Shown in pieces: positions 29,312 through 36,401 of a DNA stretch of 64,000 nucleotides. The position numbers and the translations under genes were made by a program. The DNA is taken from positions 1,178,001-1,242,000 of the forward strand of contig NZ_JAERPS020000001.1 of NCBI RefSeq assembly GCF_016918075.2, written 5' to 3'. Each line of letters opens with the position of its first letter. The stretch's first letter is position 1. A model generated the notes under the pieces. The model searched no databases and was not told the DNA's origin. It saw only the letters and a program-made list of their open reading frames with translations. Source of the DNA: Rheinheimera maricola. GTDB lineage: Bacteria; Pseudomonadota; Gammaproteobacteria; Enterobacterales; Alteromonadaceae.

Positions 29312-29782
29312 TTACTTGGATGTGGCGTCATAATTTACCGCATTAAACTGGCTATTGTAATCGGCATTCAATACTTTTGCTTTAGCAAAGGCAGCTTCGG
29401 CCTCCTGATACCGTCCGGCACTAAAATAACCATATGCCAAGCCATCGTATACCTCAGCATGATGTGGGTACATATCAGTCAAATACTTAAAAAAATAAAT
29501 GGCGTCATTAGCTTTGTTTGCAGCAATAAGTTCTCGTGCCAAATCAGTTATTGTCTTGCCGATAAATGTTTGATAGCCCGCTTGTTGGTAAGCTACTACG
29601 AATTGCTCATTAAATAGTTTTTCTGCCAGCCGCAGATACGTTTGACAAGCAAATATCGTGGCCGGTAACTTTACCTCTGAATATTGACCTGAGACCACAA
29701 GGCTTCGAAGTCGCATAGACAGCTCTTCCGCGACCAGCCTGTCTGTATTTGCTAGTACAAAAACCCAGGTGTCATATCGCAT
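29312..29782 (-). pseudogene. 3' remnant of a serine hydrolase with TPR tail
   Basis: 156 codons. The first 40 residues (DTWVFVLANTDR, EELSMRLRSLVVSGQY) look like the last strand and helix of a beta-lactamase-family serine hydrolase, which is commonly followed by a TPR extension; here residues 85-140 form TPR repeats (ANDAIYFFKYLTDMYPHHAE, EVYDGLAYGYFSAGRYQEAE). The catalytic SxxK and Tyr motifs are absent because the 5' part is missing: the ORF begins at the junction with the truncated parE. There is no signal peptide or convincing ribosome binding site. If translated it would be a bare TPR protein. Confidence 0.6.
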
Positions 29783-30027
29783 TATTCACCCAGCGTCGCT
29801 GGGGAAAAGAGCAACGAAATATCTATTTAAAACAATTTGATGATTCATTTTGGCTTTTAGCAGAAAACCCCGATATCGGTAAAACATGCGATGAAATCAG
29901 AATCGGATATCGTAAATTCCCTCAAGTTAGCCACGTCATCTTTTATCAACAGATTGGCAGTCAACAAAGTAAAATCATCCGTACTCTTCATAAGAGTATG
30001 GATGTTAATCCGATACTTGGCGCATAA
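29749..30027 (+). pseudogene. 5'-truncated ParE/RelE-family toxin
   Basis: From about 29776 the frame encodes ALFTQRRWGKEQ, FDDSFWLLAENPDIGKTCDE, IRIGYRKFPQVSHVIFY and IIRTLHKSMDVNPILGA, the conserved body and C-terminus of ParE toxins. The N-terminal strand and first helix (about 15-18 residues) are missing, and no parD antitoxin gene precedes it. The only start for the frame is a TTG at 29749 inside the facing hydrolase remnant. The TAA stop lies in the attC-like box GCATAAC. Probably inactive. Confidence 0.7.
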
Positions 30028-30096
30028 CACCGTGCGCATGTGCGCGAACTTGTGAGCGTCAGGGCCGTAGGCCCCGAATGCCGCACCTTGTTAGAA
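30022..30096. repeat. attC-like recombination site (75 bp)
   Basis: Outer boxes GCATAAC (30022-30028) and GTTAGAA (30090-30096), with complementary inner arms TAACACCGTGCG and GCCGCACCTTGTTA and a central hairpin GGGCC-GTA-GGCCC. The TAA of the parE remnant on the plus strand lies in one box, and the XRE gene stop (30098-30100, minus strand) abuts the other. This is the expected layout of an integron cassette boundary. Confidence 0.65.
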
Positions 30097-30097
30097 C

Positions 30098-30523
30098 TTA
30101 CTCTGTTACCTCACGCTGCAACAGAGCTAGCAAATTACCTGTTTTACCTGACCAAACGCCTTGGGCTAATTCAGGGCTTAGAATTTGAATTAACAGCCAG
30201 CCGTCTTGGCCTGCTTTATTTAAGATCGCCTCAAAATCTGGTAATTCCTGCTTTTTTAGACCAGACAGAAAGCCCTCTTTGCTTTGAATTTCAAGCGTTT
30301 TATATTCATACTTTTTCATCTTTAGTATTTCCTGAGGTTCTAGATCAGAAATAGGTATGTCAAACGCAGCAGCTAAAGCCTTTTTAGTTTGCAACGATGC
30401 TGAGGCCTCTTTCTCAATACGTTGTATGGTCCTCAGGTTTACACCGGCAGCCAAAGCCAATTCTTCTTGTGACCATGACTGCCTATTCCGAAGTTCAAGA
30501 ACCAATCCTGCATTTATTTTCAT
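30098..30523 (-). CDS. XRE helix-turn-helix protein fused to a DUF4177-like domain
   Basis: 141 residues from the ATG at 30523; a TTG at 30571 would give 157. Residues 1-62 are a lambda-repressor-type helix-turn-helix (SWSQEELALAAGVNLRTIQRIEK). Residues 70-141 begin KMKKYEYKTLEI and end with GWLLIQILSP and LLALLQRE, the strand-helix-strand pattern of DUF4177, often found as a separate small protein. The stop codon directly abuts the attC-like site at 30022-30096. A regulator carried on a mobile cassette; its target is unknown. The fusion may sense a small ligand, which is speculative. Confidence 0.75.
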   Translation of the reverse strand: MKINAGLVLELRNRQSWSQEELALAAGVNLRTIQRIEKEASASLQTKKALAAAFDIPISDLEPQEILKMKKYEYKTLEIQSKEGFLSGLKKQELPDFEAILNKAGQDGWLLIQILSPELAQGVWSGKTGNLLALLQREVTE

Positions 30524-30650
30524 ACGTATCCATAATCTATTTGTTGGTGAGGCAACTTCATGCTCTACCAAAAGTCAGGAAACTTTTACGACTAAACAGC
30601 GATAAAAGGGTGACAACTATACGACACTTCTACGACAGTGCTGCTTTTTG

Positions 30651-30741
30651 TTGTAACGCCCAAATTTAGCGCGGAAAGCCGCGCAGCGGGTTGACGTCCC
30701 AGCCAGCTCTTTTTGCTGGCGATAATATTTGCTTGTTAGGC
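30651..30741. repeat. attC-like recombination site A (91 bp)
   Basis: Boxes TTGTAAC (30651-30657) and GTTAGGC (30735-30741); inner arms CCAAATTTA and ATATTTGC. Two internal hairpins: GCGCGG-AAAG-CCGCGC and GCCAGC-TCTTTTT-GCTGGC. It differs from site B at only four positions between 30655 and 30739. The stop codon of the membrane-protein gene (GCCTAACAAG on the minus strand) lies within its right-hand box. The stretch from here to the XRE start holds no other gene. Confidence 0.8.
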
Positions 30742-31149
30742 ATTTGCCTGCTTAGTGGTGCGGGCTAAAAAGTAAAAACATACAGCCAACAATAGATAAC
30801 GTGGCAGCGTTGTTACGATGTTATTGAGCATCTGAGGCTGAGATTGCACCACAAAATAAAGCTGCAATAACACCAGAGGCGCGAGCAACAACGCATAAAA
30901 AATGAAATCTGGCTTGCTGATTACCAGCTTACTGGCAAAAGCTACCACTAAAAATGCTGCCGCCAACGGCACCGCGATGGTGAACAAGTCGACCAGAGTG
31001 AACGCAAGTAAGCCTGATACTTGTGCAACAGGTTTTAGAATGTCAGCTGGTATGGCTACCGCAGCACCAATACCTGCAATAGCAATTGACGCATAAGCCA
31101 GCGCAATACCTAAAATGACTGCGATTACTCGATTTTTAATTTGATCCAT
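30736..31149 (-). CDS. Cassette-borne four-helix membrane protein
   Basis: 137 residues. Hydrophobic segments lie at about 8-32, 45-70, 83-102 and 112-130, with a polar KTTKQANA-like end. GGAGTAAGTAG precedes the ATG, which lies 18 bases after attC-like site B, the usual position for the first codon of an integron cassette. The TAA stop is part of the core box of site A. No family recognised. Functions of cassette membrane proteins are mostly unknown. Confidence 0.72.
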   Translation of the reverse strand: MDQIKNRVIAVILGIALAYASIAIAGIGAAVAIPADILKPVAQVSGLLAFTLVDLFTIAVPLAAAFLVVAFASKLVISKPDFIFYALLLAPLVLLQLYFVVQSQPQMLNNIVTTLPRYLLLAVCFYFLARTTKQANA

Positions 31150-31166
31150 CTACTTACTCCTTGTTT

Positions 31167-31257
31167 GCCTAACGCCCAAATTTAGCGCGGAAAGCCGCGC
31201 AGCGGGTTGACGTCGCAGCCAGCGCTTTTTGCTGGCGATAAAATTTGTTTGTTAGCG
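31167..31257. repeat. attC-like recombination site B (91 bp)
   Basis: Boxes GCCTAAC (31167-31173) and GTTAGCG (31251-31257); inner arms CCAAATTT and AAATTTG. It has the same two internal hairpins as site A. On the minus strand it starts inside the stop codon of the NYN gene (CGC TAA C) and ends just before the membrane-protein gene. The match of the 3' core to GTTRRRY and the overlap with stop codons are diagnostic of attC sites. Confidence 0.82.
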
Positions 31258-31797
31258 TCGGTACTCAACGCTATCACCAGAAACCGAAATAACATTATCA
31301 CTAACAAGCTGATTCAAATAGCCTTGTATTGCAAGTTCATTGCCTTTGATTCGCATGTGAGAGGCAATATGGTTACGTAGTGATGCGACTTTTTTAGGCC
31401 TTTTATCCTTGGGTTTTGATGTCAAACTTTGGAGCAGCTTGGCACTGATATTTTCCACCGTAGCAAGCTTGATATGCTTGCAGGTACGGCCATTAGCTTT
31501 TATGTGAGCAATTAGTGGAGTAAACCCGTTGTCATTTGAGATTATGTCGAAAGTTACGTCTTTACCGGCAGTGCTATCATACCGCCCAAGATAATAAGAC
31601 AAATGAAAATCCAAGTTATTTGACTGCGTTGCCTTAAGCTGAACGATGACTATTTCCATTGGTACATCGTATTTTTTCTCACCGAAATCAATTTTGGGTT
31701 GTTTAGCACCAAGAAATACAATGATTTTCTGATAAGCCGAAAGGTCAATTTTTTCTAAATTACCGATGTTTTCGTAATCAATAAATGCCCACTTCAC
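31252..31797 (-). CDS. NYN/PIN-like putative ribonuclease
   Basis: 181 residues starting at a GTG preceded by AAGGAG at 8 bases. The N-terminal FIDYENIGN, central NNLDFHLSYYLG and ISNDNGFTPLI motifs carry the acidic residues of the NYN/PIN-like nuclease fold, which usually binds one or two divalent metals and cleaves RNA. A basic linker (KPKDKRPKKVASLR) leads to a small C-terminal helical domain. The TAA stop lies within attC-like site B. It may be a defence or RNA-processing nuclease; that is inference from the family and the cassette setting. Confidence 0.78.
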   Translation of the reverse strand: MKWAFIDYENIGNLEKIDLSAYQKIIVFLGAKQPKIDFGEKKYDVPMEIVIVQLKATQSNNLDFHLSYYLGRYDSTAGKDVTFDIISNDNGFTPLIAHIKANGRTCKHIKLATVENISAKLLQSLTSKPKDKRPKKVASLRNHIASHMRIKGNELAIQGYLNQLVSDNVISVSGDSVEYRR

Positions 31798-31816
31798 TGT
31801 GATCTCTCCTTTTTAG

Positions 31817-31880
31817 CGCTAACGCTTATTCGGCGGGTCGACCTGTGTTTAAACACAGGTCGACCCGCCTTTGTAAATTT
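31817..31880. repeat. Degenerate attC-like site with 38-bp perfect palindrome
   Basis: CGCTAAC (31817-31823) is an intact core box just before the NYN gene's ribosome binding site on the minus strand. Positions 31832-31869 are a perfect palindrome with 19-base arms (GGCGGGTCGACCTGTGTTT and its complement). The outer box on the far side, TTTGTAAAT, is a decayed form of TTTGTTAG. It would be the upstream edge of the cassette cluster. Between 31881 and 32091 only one isolated GTCTAAC box (31972-31978) with a small hairpin is seen. Confidence 0.6.
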
Positions 31881-32091
31881 AATGTGCAAAACATTACACC
31901 GCTTCTATAAAACTTACAATTACTTATCGGCACAGCTTATATCGGTGCTGGCGACAAGAACGGGTCAGCCCGTCTAACAAAACACGTTTGGCTTCTGCAC
32001 TTAATTGGATATAAATACAGCGATGTGAGTGCAATGATAGATACCAGATAGAATTTCTGCTTTTGGCACTACGCAGCCATTTCGACATCCA

Positions 32092-32433
32092 TTACTCCGC
32101 CGGATAAAACCAGGCGTATACTATTAAGCCGTCTTGCACTTCATATACTACTACTACCTGATAAGCCTGCTCAGCCATGCCGTGTACTTTTTCATGGTCG
32201 ATAACCTTATTACCTACCACCATACGTTGCAGCACTTCGGCGCGCAGTGCAGCTATGGTAAAGCGCTCGGTTTTGTAAAAATCGGCCAGCGCTTCACGGC
32301 CTTTTAAAGCAGGTTCTGTTGCTGGCATACGGTAAATGGCAATATCCGCATGGTAGCAAGCGATAAAAGCAGCGAGATCTTTAGCGTTGTAAGCATCCAG
32401 CTGGCGTTGTACCGGGACGGTAATATCAGTCAT
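32092..32433 (-). CDS. SnoaL/NTF2-like fold protein
   Basis: 113 residues. The pattern VQRQLDAYNAKDLAAFIACY at the N-terminus followed by LKGREALADFY and a C-terminal strand hairpin VVVVYEVQDGLIVYAWFY is that of SnoaL-like/steroid isomerase-type NTF2 folds. Typical members are small cytoplasmic enzymes or ligand-binding proteins; the substrate cannot be predicted. GGAGAG lies upstream of the ATG. It sits right of the cassette cluster and is not obviously part of it. Confidence 0.8.
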   Translation of the reverse strand: MTDITVPVQRQLDAYNAKDLAAFIACYHADIAIYRMPATEPALKGREALADFYKTERFTIAALRAEVLQRMVVGNKVIDHEKVHGMAEQAYQVVVVYEVQDGLIVYAWFYPAE

Positions 32434-32599
32434 GTTGTTTAAACTCTCCGCTAAAGCACCGTTTGGGCTGTTGTATATCGAGGGCGCTGATGAAGTAACA
32501 TTTCACAAGGTTTAACTTGACAGCATCATTTGGTTTACCTTTAATGCTGTGATGCAATGATATTTATAGCTTCAGAGTATGTTTGACAAGGGATAAATT

Positions 32600-33412
32600 A
32601 TGACGAATTTACGCATCACCGGCTCTGTAGGTATTTCAGGCCAAAACAACGTCAATGATGTAAAAGCAGTGCAATTGGCATTAAATTCTTTGGGTAATTT
32701 GCTATCTGCGACAAAAAAACTTGTAGTAGATGGTCGCCTGGGAACTAAGCCTGAGACAACAAAAACTGTCGCGGCTATCAAACTGTTTCAGCAACAGCAT
32801 GTGGGCATGGCAAAGCCAGACGGCAAGATTGATGTAAATGGCAACAGCCAGCGAAAACTCAATGCCTTGCTGGCGGCTGAAGTGAGTAACACGACAAAGC
32901 CTGTTGTATTACCTACAACAACAGCATATTGGTTAAAAACAGCTGAAGCAGAAATTGGCCAAAAAGAAGTTGCTGGTACTGCAGCTAATCCGCGCATTTT
33001 AGAGTATTTCAGTGCCGGAAAATTTTGGGGTACCGATGACAGTGGCGCTAAAAACGCCTGGTGTGGCTGTTTTGTCGCTTGGGTCATGAAGCAGCATGGC
33101 TTTGAACCGGTAAAAAATGCTTTCAGAGCCAAAGAATGGGTGAATTTTGGCAAACAAATAAGCACTCCGGTGTCCGGTGCTATAGGGATTAAATCTCGTA
33201 GTGGCGGTGGCCATGTTGCCTTTGTGGTCGGCCAAAGCGCTGACGGCAGTCACTTATATATGCTTGGAGGTAACCAGGGTAACAGCGTACAGATTTCACG
33301 TTATAAAAAAGACGTTTGGGATCATTTCGTGGTACCAGCAAGTTACAATACCGACAATACAACCTTACCAATATACACCGGTAGCGCTGACAATGCGGGC
33401 AGTGAGGCATGA
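32600..33412 (+). CDS. Peptidoglycan-binding CHAP-type amidase, candidate antibacterial effector
   Basis: 270 residues, no signal peptide. Residues 10-95 form a peptidoglycan-binding-like domain (DVKAVQLALNSLG, GRLGTKPETTKTVAAIKLFQ). Residues 108-250 form a cysteine peptidase domain of the TIGR02594/CHAP type: Cys155 in NAWCGCFVAWV and His205 in GGGHVAFVVG. It should cleave peptide bonds in peptidoglycan. The absence of a signal peptide together with an overlapping lipoprotein gene (ATGA at 33409) fits a type VI secretion effector with its immunity protein. A phage endolysin origin is an alternative, but no phage genes are nearby. AAGGGA precedes the ATG. Confidence 0.8.
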   Translation: MTNLRITGSVGISGQNNVNDVKAVQLALNSLGNLLSATKKLVVDGRLGTKPETTKTVAAIKLFQQQHVGMAKPDGKIDVNGNSQRKLNALLAAEVSNTTKPVVLPTTTAYWLKTAEAEIGQKEVAGTAANPRILEYFSAGKFWGTDDSGAKNAWCGCFVAWVMKQHGFEPVKNAFRAKEWVNFGKQISTPVSGAIGIKSRSGGGHVAFVVGQSADGSHLYMLGGNQGNSVQISRYKKDVWDHFVVPASYNTDNTTLPIYTGSADNAGSEA

Positions 33413-33879
33413 TGAGACATTTGTTAGGCGTGGTTATGACAATTTGTATGGCGGCGTGTCAGGCAAAGCCCAGCGCTGATGACAGTTCAGACTATGCCGT
33501 AATGGGCTTAGCCGAAGCAGCAGTTCATACACCTTATCTGGCGAAAATTCAGCATGTTAATGTTGCATTAGAATTGGCTATAGATCCAAAAACTCAGGAA
33601 GAATACGCAAGACACATATACATAGCCGACGTACTGACTACATACCGCGGTAAACATTTAGCTAAGATTAGCTACGTTGCTCGTACCGAAAAAGACGATG
33701 AAGCTTTAATAGATAAAACACCAGTGATTGTAGCCTTATGCCTGGATGATTTCGGCCAACTATATTGGCCGGGCACCGGGTCACAATTTCCAGTTAACGC
33801 TAAAACTGAAATGTGGTTGAGTAATCACCAAACCACAACGTTGCAACAGCAAAGCAAAAATAGTTGGTGCCAGCAGTAA
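33409..33879 (+). CDS. Small lipoprotein, candidate immunity protein
   Basis: 156 residues with signal peptide and lipobox (MTICMAAC), so anchored to a membrane and facing the periplasm. The mature part is rich in beta strands and has two further cysteines (ALCLDD, SWCQQ). I do not recognise the family. The start overlaps the amidase stop by four bases, so the two proteins are made together. A periplasmic partner is what a peptidoglycan-amidase effector would need for self-protection; the function is inferred only from this context. Confidence 0.65.
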   Translation: MMRHLLGVVMTICMAACQAKPSADDSSDYAVMGLAEAAVHTPYLAKIQHVNVALELAIDPKTQEEYARHIYIADVLTTYRGKHLAKISYVARTEKDDEALIDKTPVIVALCLDDFGQLYWPGTGSQFPVNAKTEMWLSNHQTTTLQQQSKNSWCQQ

Positions 33880-33957
33880 CGTCTATAAGGTCGATAGCAC
33901 AAGCTATCTGCCTTAGTTTCGAACCCAGCGGTTTTATTTATCGGCTTACAACCATTA

Positions 33958-34893
33958 CTAGGCCCACAATACACTTAACACTATTAACCCCAACACTGCC
34001 GAGACGAAAAGTACATTGTATAACGAGCTGGTTAACCAGAATTTCAGCAAGGTTTTACCCCAGCTTTGCCGGTAATAAAACTTCTGGCATAACATTAAAT
34101 AAATCGGGATCCAAAAAAACGTCGCACTGGCCAGCCAGTCTGTTGTTGTAGCCAGCCAACTCCAGTTGATTAGGCCGGTTAATTTTGACAATAACAGATA
34201 GAATACTGACATTTGCAAAATAAAACTGTGGCTGTGCAGTGCTACGATTAAATGCTCCATATAGTAGCGGTTAGAGCGGATGTACAGCAGCTTTAATAGC
34301 AAGGCAAACAGCGGCAACAGCAAAATCATCATTTGCGGCGCCAGGCTAAAAAATTTATTAACTGCTAATTTTGGATTGGCAACAATAGCGTCTAATTTAG
34401 TGTCGAACTCTCGCTGAGCGTCGTCAGACAAGAATGATATTTTACTATCGAATGGTGTTTCTTGCTGATTTTGCTGCAGATCCTGGTTAATTTCTGTCAT
34501 GACTTCAGACAAGATAGTGCGGGCTTGCTCAGCATTCTGCAGCGGTTGTAAAGCTACAGCATCAGTGGGTGGTACGCTCGCCGAAGTATCGGGCAGTAGT
34601 TTGGCAAAAATTAGAAATGCAATTATCGACGTAAATAAATACAACCGCAGCGGCGGTACATAAGGCACGCGATGGCCATCGACATAACGGCGGCTTAAAT
34701 AACCGGGGCGAAACCACAGCGGTACTAATGTGCGCCAGACCCGGGTATCCCAGTTACTAAACTCGCCGAAAAACTCGGTAACTACCCCGCTGACATTGCG
34801 GATATAGCTCTTTTTTTCCTGGCCACATTGATGGCAAAAGTCACCCTGTAACACGGTGTAGCAGTTATCACACTGCTGTACGGTTCCATTCAT
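33958..34893 (-). CDS. DUF3667 membrane protein
   Basis: 311 residues. A zinc-ribbon-like start with CDNCYTVLQGDFCHQCGQ is followed by a conserved segment (TRVWRTLVPLWFRPGYLSRR) and YVPPLRLYLFTSI, characteristic of DUF3667. Membrane helices lie at about 85-100, 185-205, 218-238, 245-265 and 285-307. Function unknown. It is convergent to the candidate immunity gene and divergent from the sigma-54 operon. Confidence 0.82.
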   Translation of the reverse strand: MNGTVQQCDNCYTVLQGDFCHQCGQEKKSYIRNVSGVVTEFFGEFSNWDTRVWRTLVPLWFRPGYLSRRYVDGHRVPYVPPLRLYLFTSIIAFLIFAKLLPDTSASVPPTDAVALQPLQNAEQARTILSEVMTEINQDLQQNQQETPFDSKISFLSDDAQREFDTKLDAIVANPKLAVNKFFSLAPQMMILLLPLFALLLKLLYIRSNRYYMEHLIVALHSHSFILQMSVFYLLLSKLTGLINWSWLATTTDWLASATFFWIPIYLMLCQKFYYRQSWGKTLLKFWLTSSLYNVLFVSAVLGLIVLSVLWA

Positions 34894-34961
34894 TTTAGTC
34901 TCATAGCTTTTAACGACTGTCCTGAGCTGATTCTACGTTAAGTAATTGTTTTGGCAATAGT

Positions 34962-35003
34962 TGTCCGCATCATTCTCGCGGACACTCAGGATGTCCGCGG
35001 ACA
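34962..35003 (+). promoter_or_regulatory. Two inverted-repeat enhancer sites (TGTCCGC/GCGGACA)
   Basis: Site 1: TGTCCGC, nine bases, GCGGACA (34962-34984). Site 2: TGTCCGCGGACA, the same half-sites with no spacer (34992-35003). Their centres lie about 110 and 85 bases before the predicted transcription start. This is the usual placing of upstream activating sequences for an NtrC-type regulator, and one is encoded in the operon they precede. Binding is inferred. Confidence 0.7.
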
Positions 35004-35057
35004 CTGCTTTAGTACAGGCAAAAATAAATAAATAGTTTTAATTCAGCAACTTAGGCA

Positions 35058-35075
35058 TTGGCACCAAAACTGCTA
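35058..35075 (+). promoter_or_regulatory. Sigma-54 (-24/-12) promoter
   Basis: TTGGCACCAAAACTGCTA contains the invariant GG and GC elements exactly ten bases apart (consensus TGGCAC-N5-TTGC). Transcription is expected to start near 35084, about 25 bases before the adaptor gene. With the enhancer-like sites just upstream and the sigma-54 activator in the operon, positive autoregulation is likely. Confidence 0.8.
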
Positions 35076-35108
35076 TAGCTAAACAGAAGTAACAGACGAG
35101 AACCACTA

Positions 35109-36377
35109 ATGATCCAGGGTACCGAACAACAAGACAACATTATGCAGCGCCCGGCTAAAAGCGCGCTGCGCCGCTATCTGCCAGCGGTAGCCATTGCCGT
35201 CACCAGCCTGGCACTGGCGTTTGGCTTTTTCCAATCTGTTGGCCAAAGCGCCGGTTTAGTATTGCCGCGCAATCAAATGCAGTTTGCCACCGTGCAACGC
35301 GGCGATTTAGTGCGCGACATTGCGGTACAAGGCCGGATTGTCGCCGCTAACGCCCCTACCCTGTACAGCCAGGAAACTGGACAGGTGCAGTTATTTAAGC
35401 AACCCGGCGAAGCCGTAACCTTAGGCGATTTGCTGGCCACCATTACCAGCCCTACGTTACAAAACGACTTGCAACAGCAGCAAGCGGTACTGGCCGGCAT
35501 GCAAAGCGAAGCAGAGCGCTCAGTGCTGGCGGCGCGCGAGCAGCAGCTGGATATAGAGCAAGTAATGAATAACGCTCAGGTGAACTTGCTGGCAGCACGT
35601 CGCGAGCTGCAACGGGCTAACCAATCCATTGAAATGGGCGTGATACGCGCGCTGGATTTTGATATTGCCCAAGATAATTTAACCAAAGCCGAGCTGGAAT
35701 TTGACCATGCCAAACGTAAAGTCGAGCTGGCAAAAGACAAGCTGGCGTTTGAGCATAGCTCGCGTGCGCAGGACATTCATCGCCAGCAACTGGTGGTCAA
35801 TGAACTTGAGCGTAAAGTGGCCGCGCTCAATATCACCGCACCGGTTACCGGCCAGCTGGGCAACTGGCTTACCGAGCAACAAAGCCATGTCTTGCCAGGC
35901 CAGGCGCTGTTAACCGTAATAGATTTAAGCCAATACGAAGCAGAGCTCGGGGTACCGGAAAGCTACGCCCGCGATTTAGCCGCCGGCCAACAGGTTGAAG
36001 TAAGCATGGGTAACCAGCAACTTAGCGGTGCAATAAGCACCATTGCCGCTGAAGTGCGCAACAACCAGGTAACGGCCAGAGTACGCTTTCCCGAGGCCGA
36101 CAGTACACAGCTACGCCAAAGCCAGCGCTTAAGCGCACGCGTTATTCTGGAACACAAAGAAAATGTCTTGAAAATTGCCCGTGGTGACTTTGTCAGCTCT
36201 GGCGGGGGCCGCCAGGCTTATCAGGTGCTGGACAATCAGGCGCTGCGTAAAAATATCGAACTAGGCGCGTTGTCAGTGCAATGGGTAGAAATACTCAGCG
36301 GCGCGACAGAAGGCGAGCAGTGGGTGATCTCCAACCTGAGTGACTTTAAAGATTATGATCGGGTGAACCTGAACTAA
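35109..36377 (+). CDS. HlyD/MacA-family membrane-fusion protein
   Basis: 422 residues; an ATG at 35142 is an alternative start. A membrane anchor lies at about 26-46. The periplasmic part has a half-lipoyl region (TVQRGDLVRDIAVQGRI), a long coiled-coil hairpin (about 110-235), the second lipoyl half (KVAALNITAPVTGQLG) and a beta-barrel domain. Such adaptors link an inner-membrane transporter to an outer-membrane channel, or act with MacB-like ABC pumps. First gene of the sigma-54-driven operon. Confidence 0.88.
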   Translation: MIQGTEQQDNIMQRPAKSALRRYLPAVAIAVTSLALAFGFFQSVGQSAGLVLPRNQMQFATVQRGDLVRDIAVQGRIVAANAPTLYSQETGQVQLFKQPGEAVTLGDLLATITSPTLQNDLQQQQAVLAGMQSEAERSVLAAREQQLDIEQVMNNAQVNLLAARRELQRANQSIEMGVIRALDFDIAQDNLTKAELEFDHAKRKVELAKDKLAFEHSSRAQDIHRQQLVVNELERKVAALNITAPVTGQLGNWLTEQQSHVLPGQALLTVIDLSQYEAELGVPESYARDLAAGQQVEVSMGNQQLSGAISTIAAEVRNNQVTARVRFPEADSTQLRQSQRLSARVILEHKENVLKIARGDFVSSGGGRQAYQVLDNQALRKNIELGALSVQWVEILSGATEGEQWVISNLSDFKDYDRVNLN

Positions 36378-36401
36378 CGAACACTAAACAAGGAACAACA
36401 G

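Noticed and set aside
29303-29617. Plus-strand ORF opposite the TPR remnant
   Set aside because: It is the complement of a clear TPR pattern and carries no motif of its own.
31920-32010. A fifth attC site around the isolated GTCTAAC box
   Set aside because: A core box and a small CGGG-TCAG-CCCG hairpin are seen, but no partner box or complementary inner arms could be found on either side.
29009-32091. Integron integrase gene or attI in the cassette region
   Set aside because: No frame encodes a tyrosine recombinase, and no region next to the first cassette can be recognised as attI.
32600-33412. Phage endolysin or prophage remnant
   Set aside because: The CHAP-type domain fits, but no holin, spanin, tail or integrase gene is near, and the overlapping partner is a single-lipobox lipoprotein rather than a spanin pair.
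33864-34151. Plus-strand ORF overlapping the end of the DUF3667 gene
   Set aside because: It lies opposite a well-supported coding region and has no ribosome binding site.
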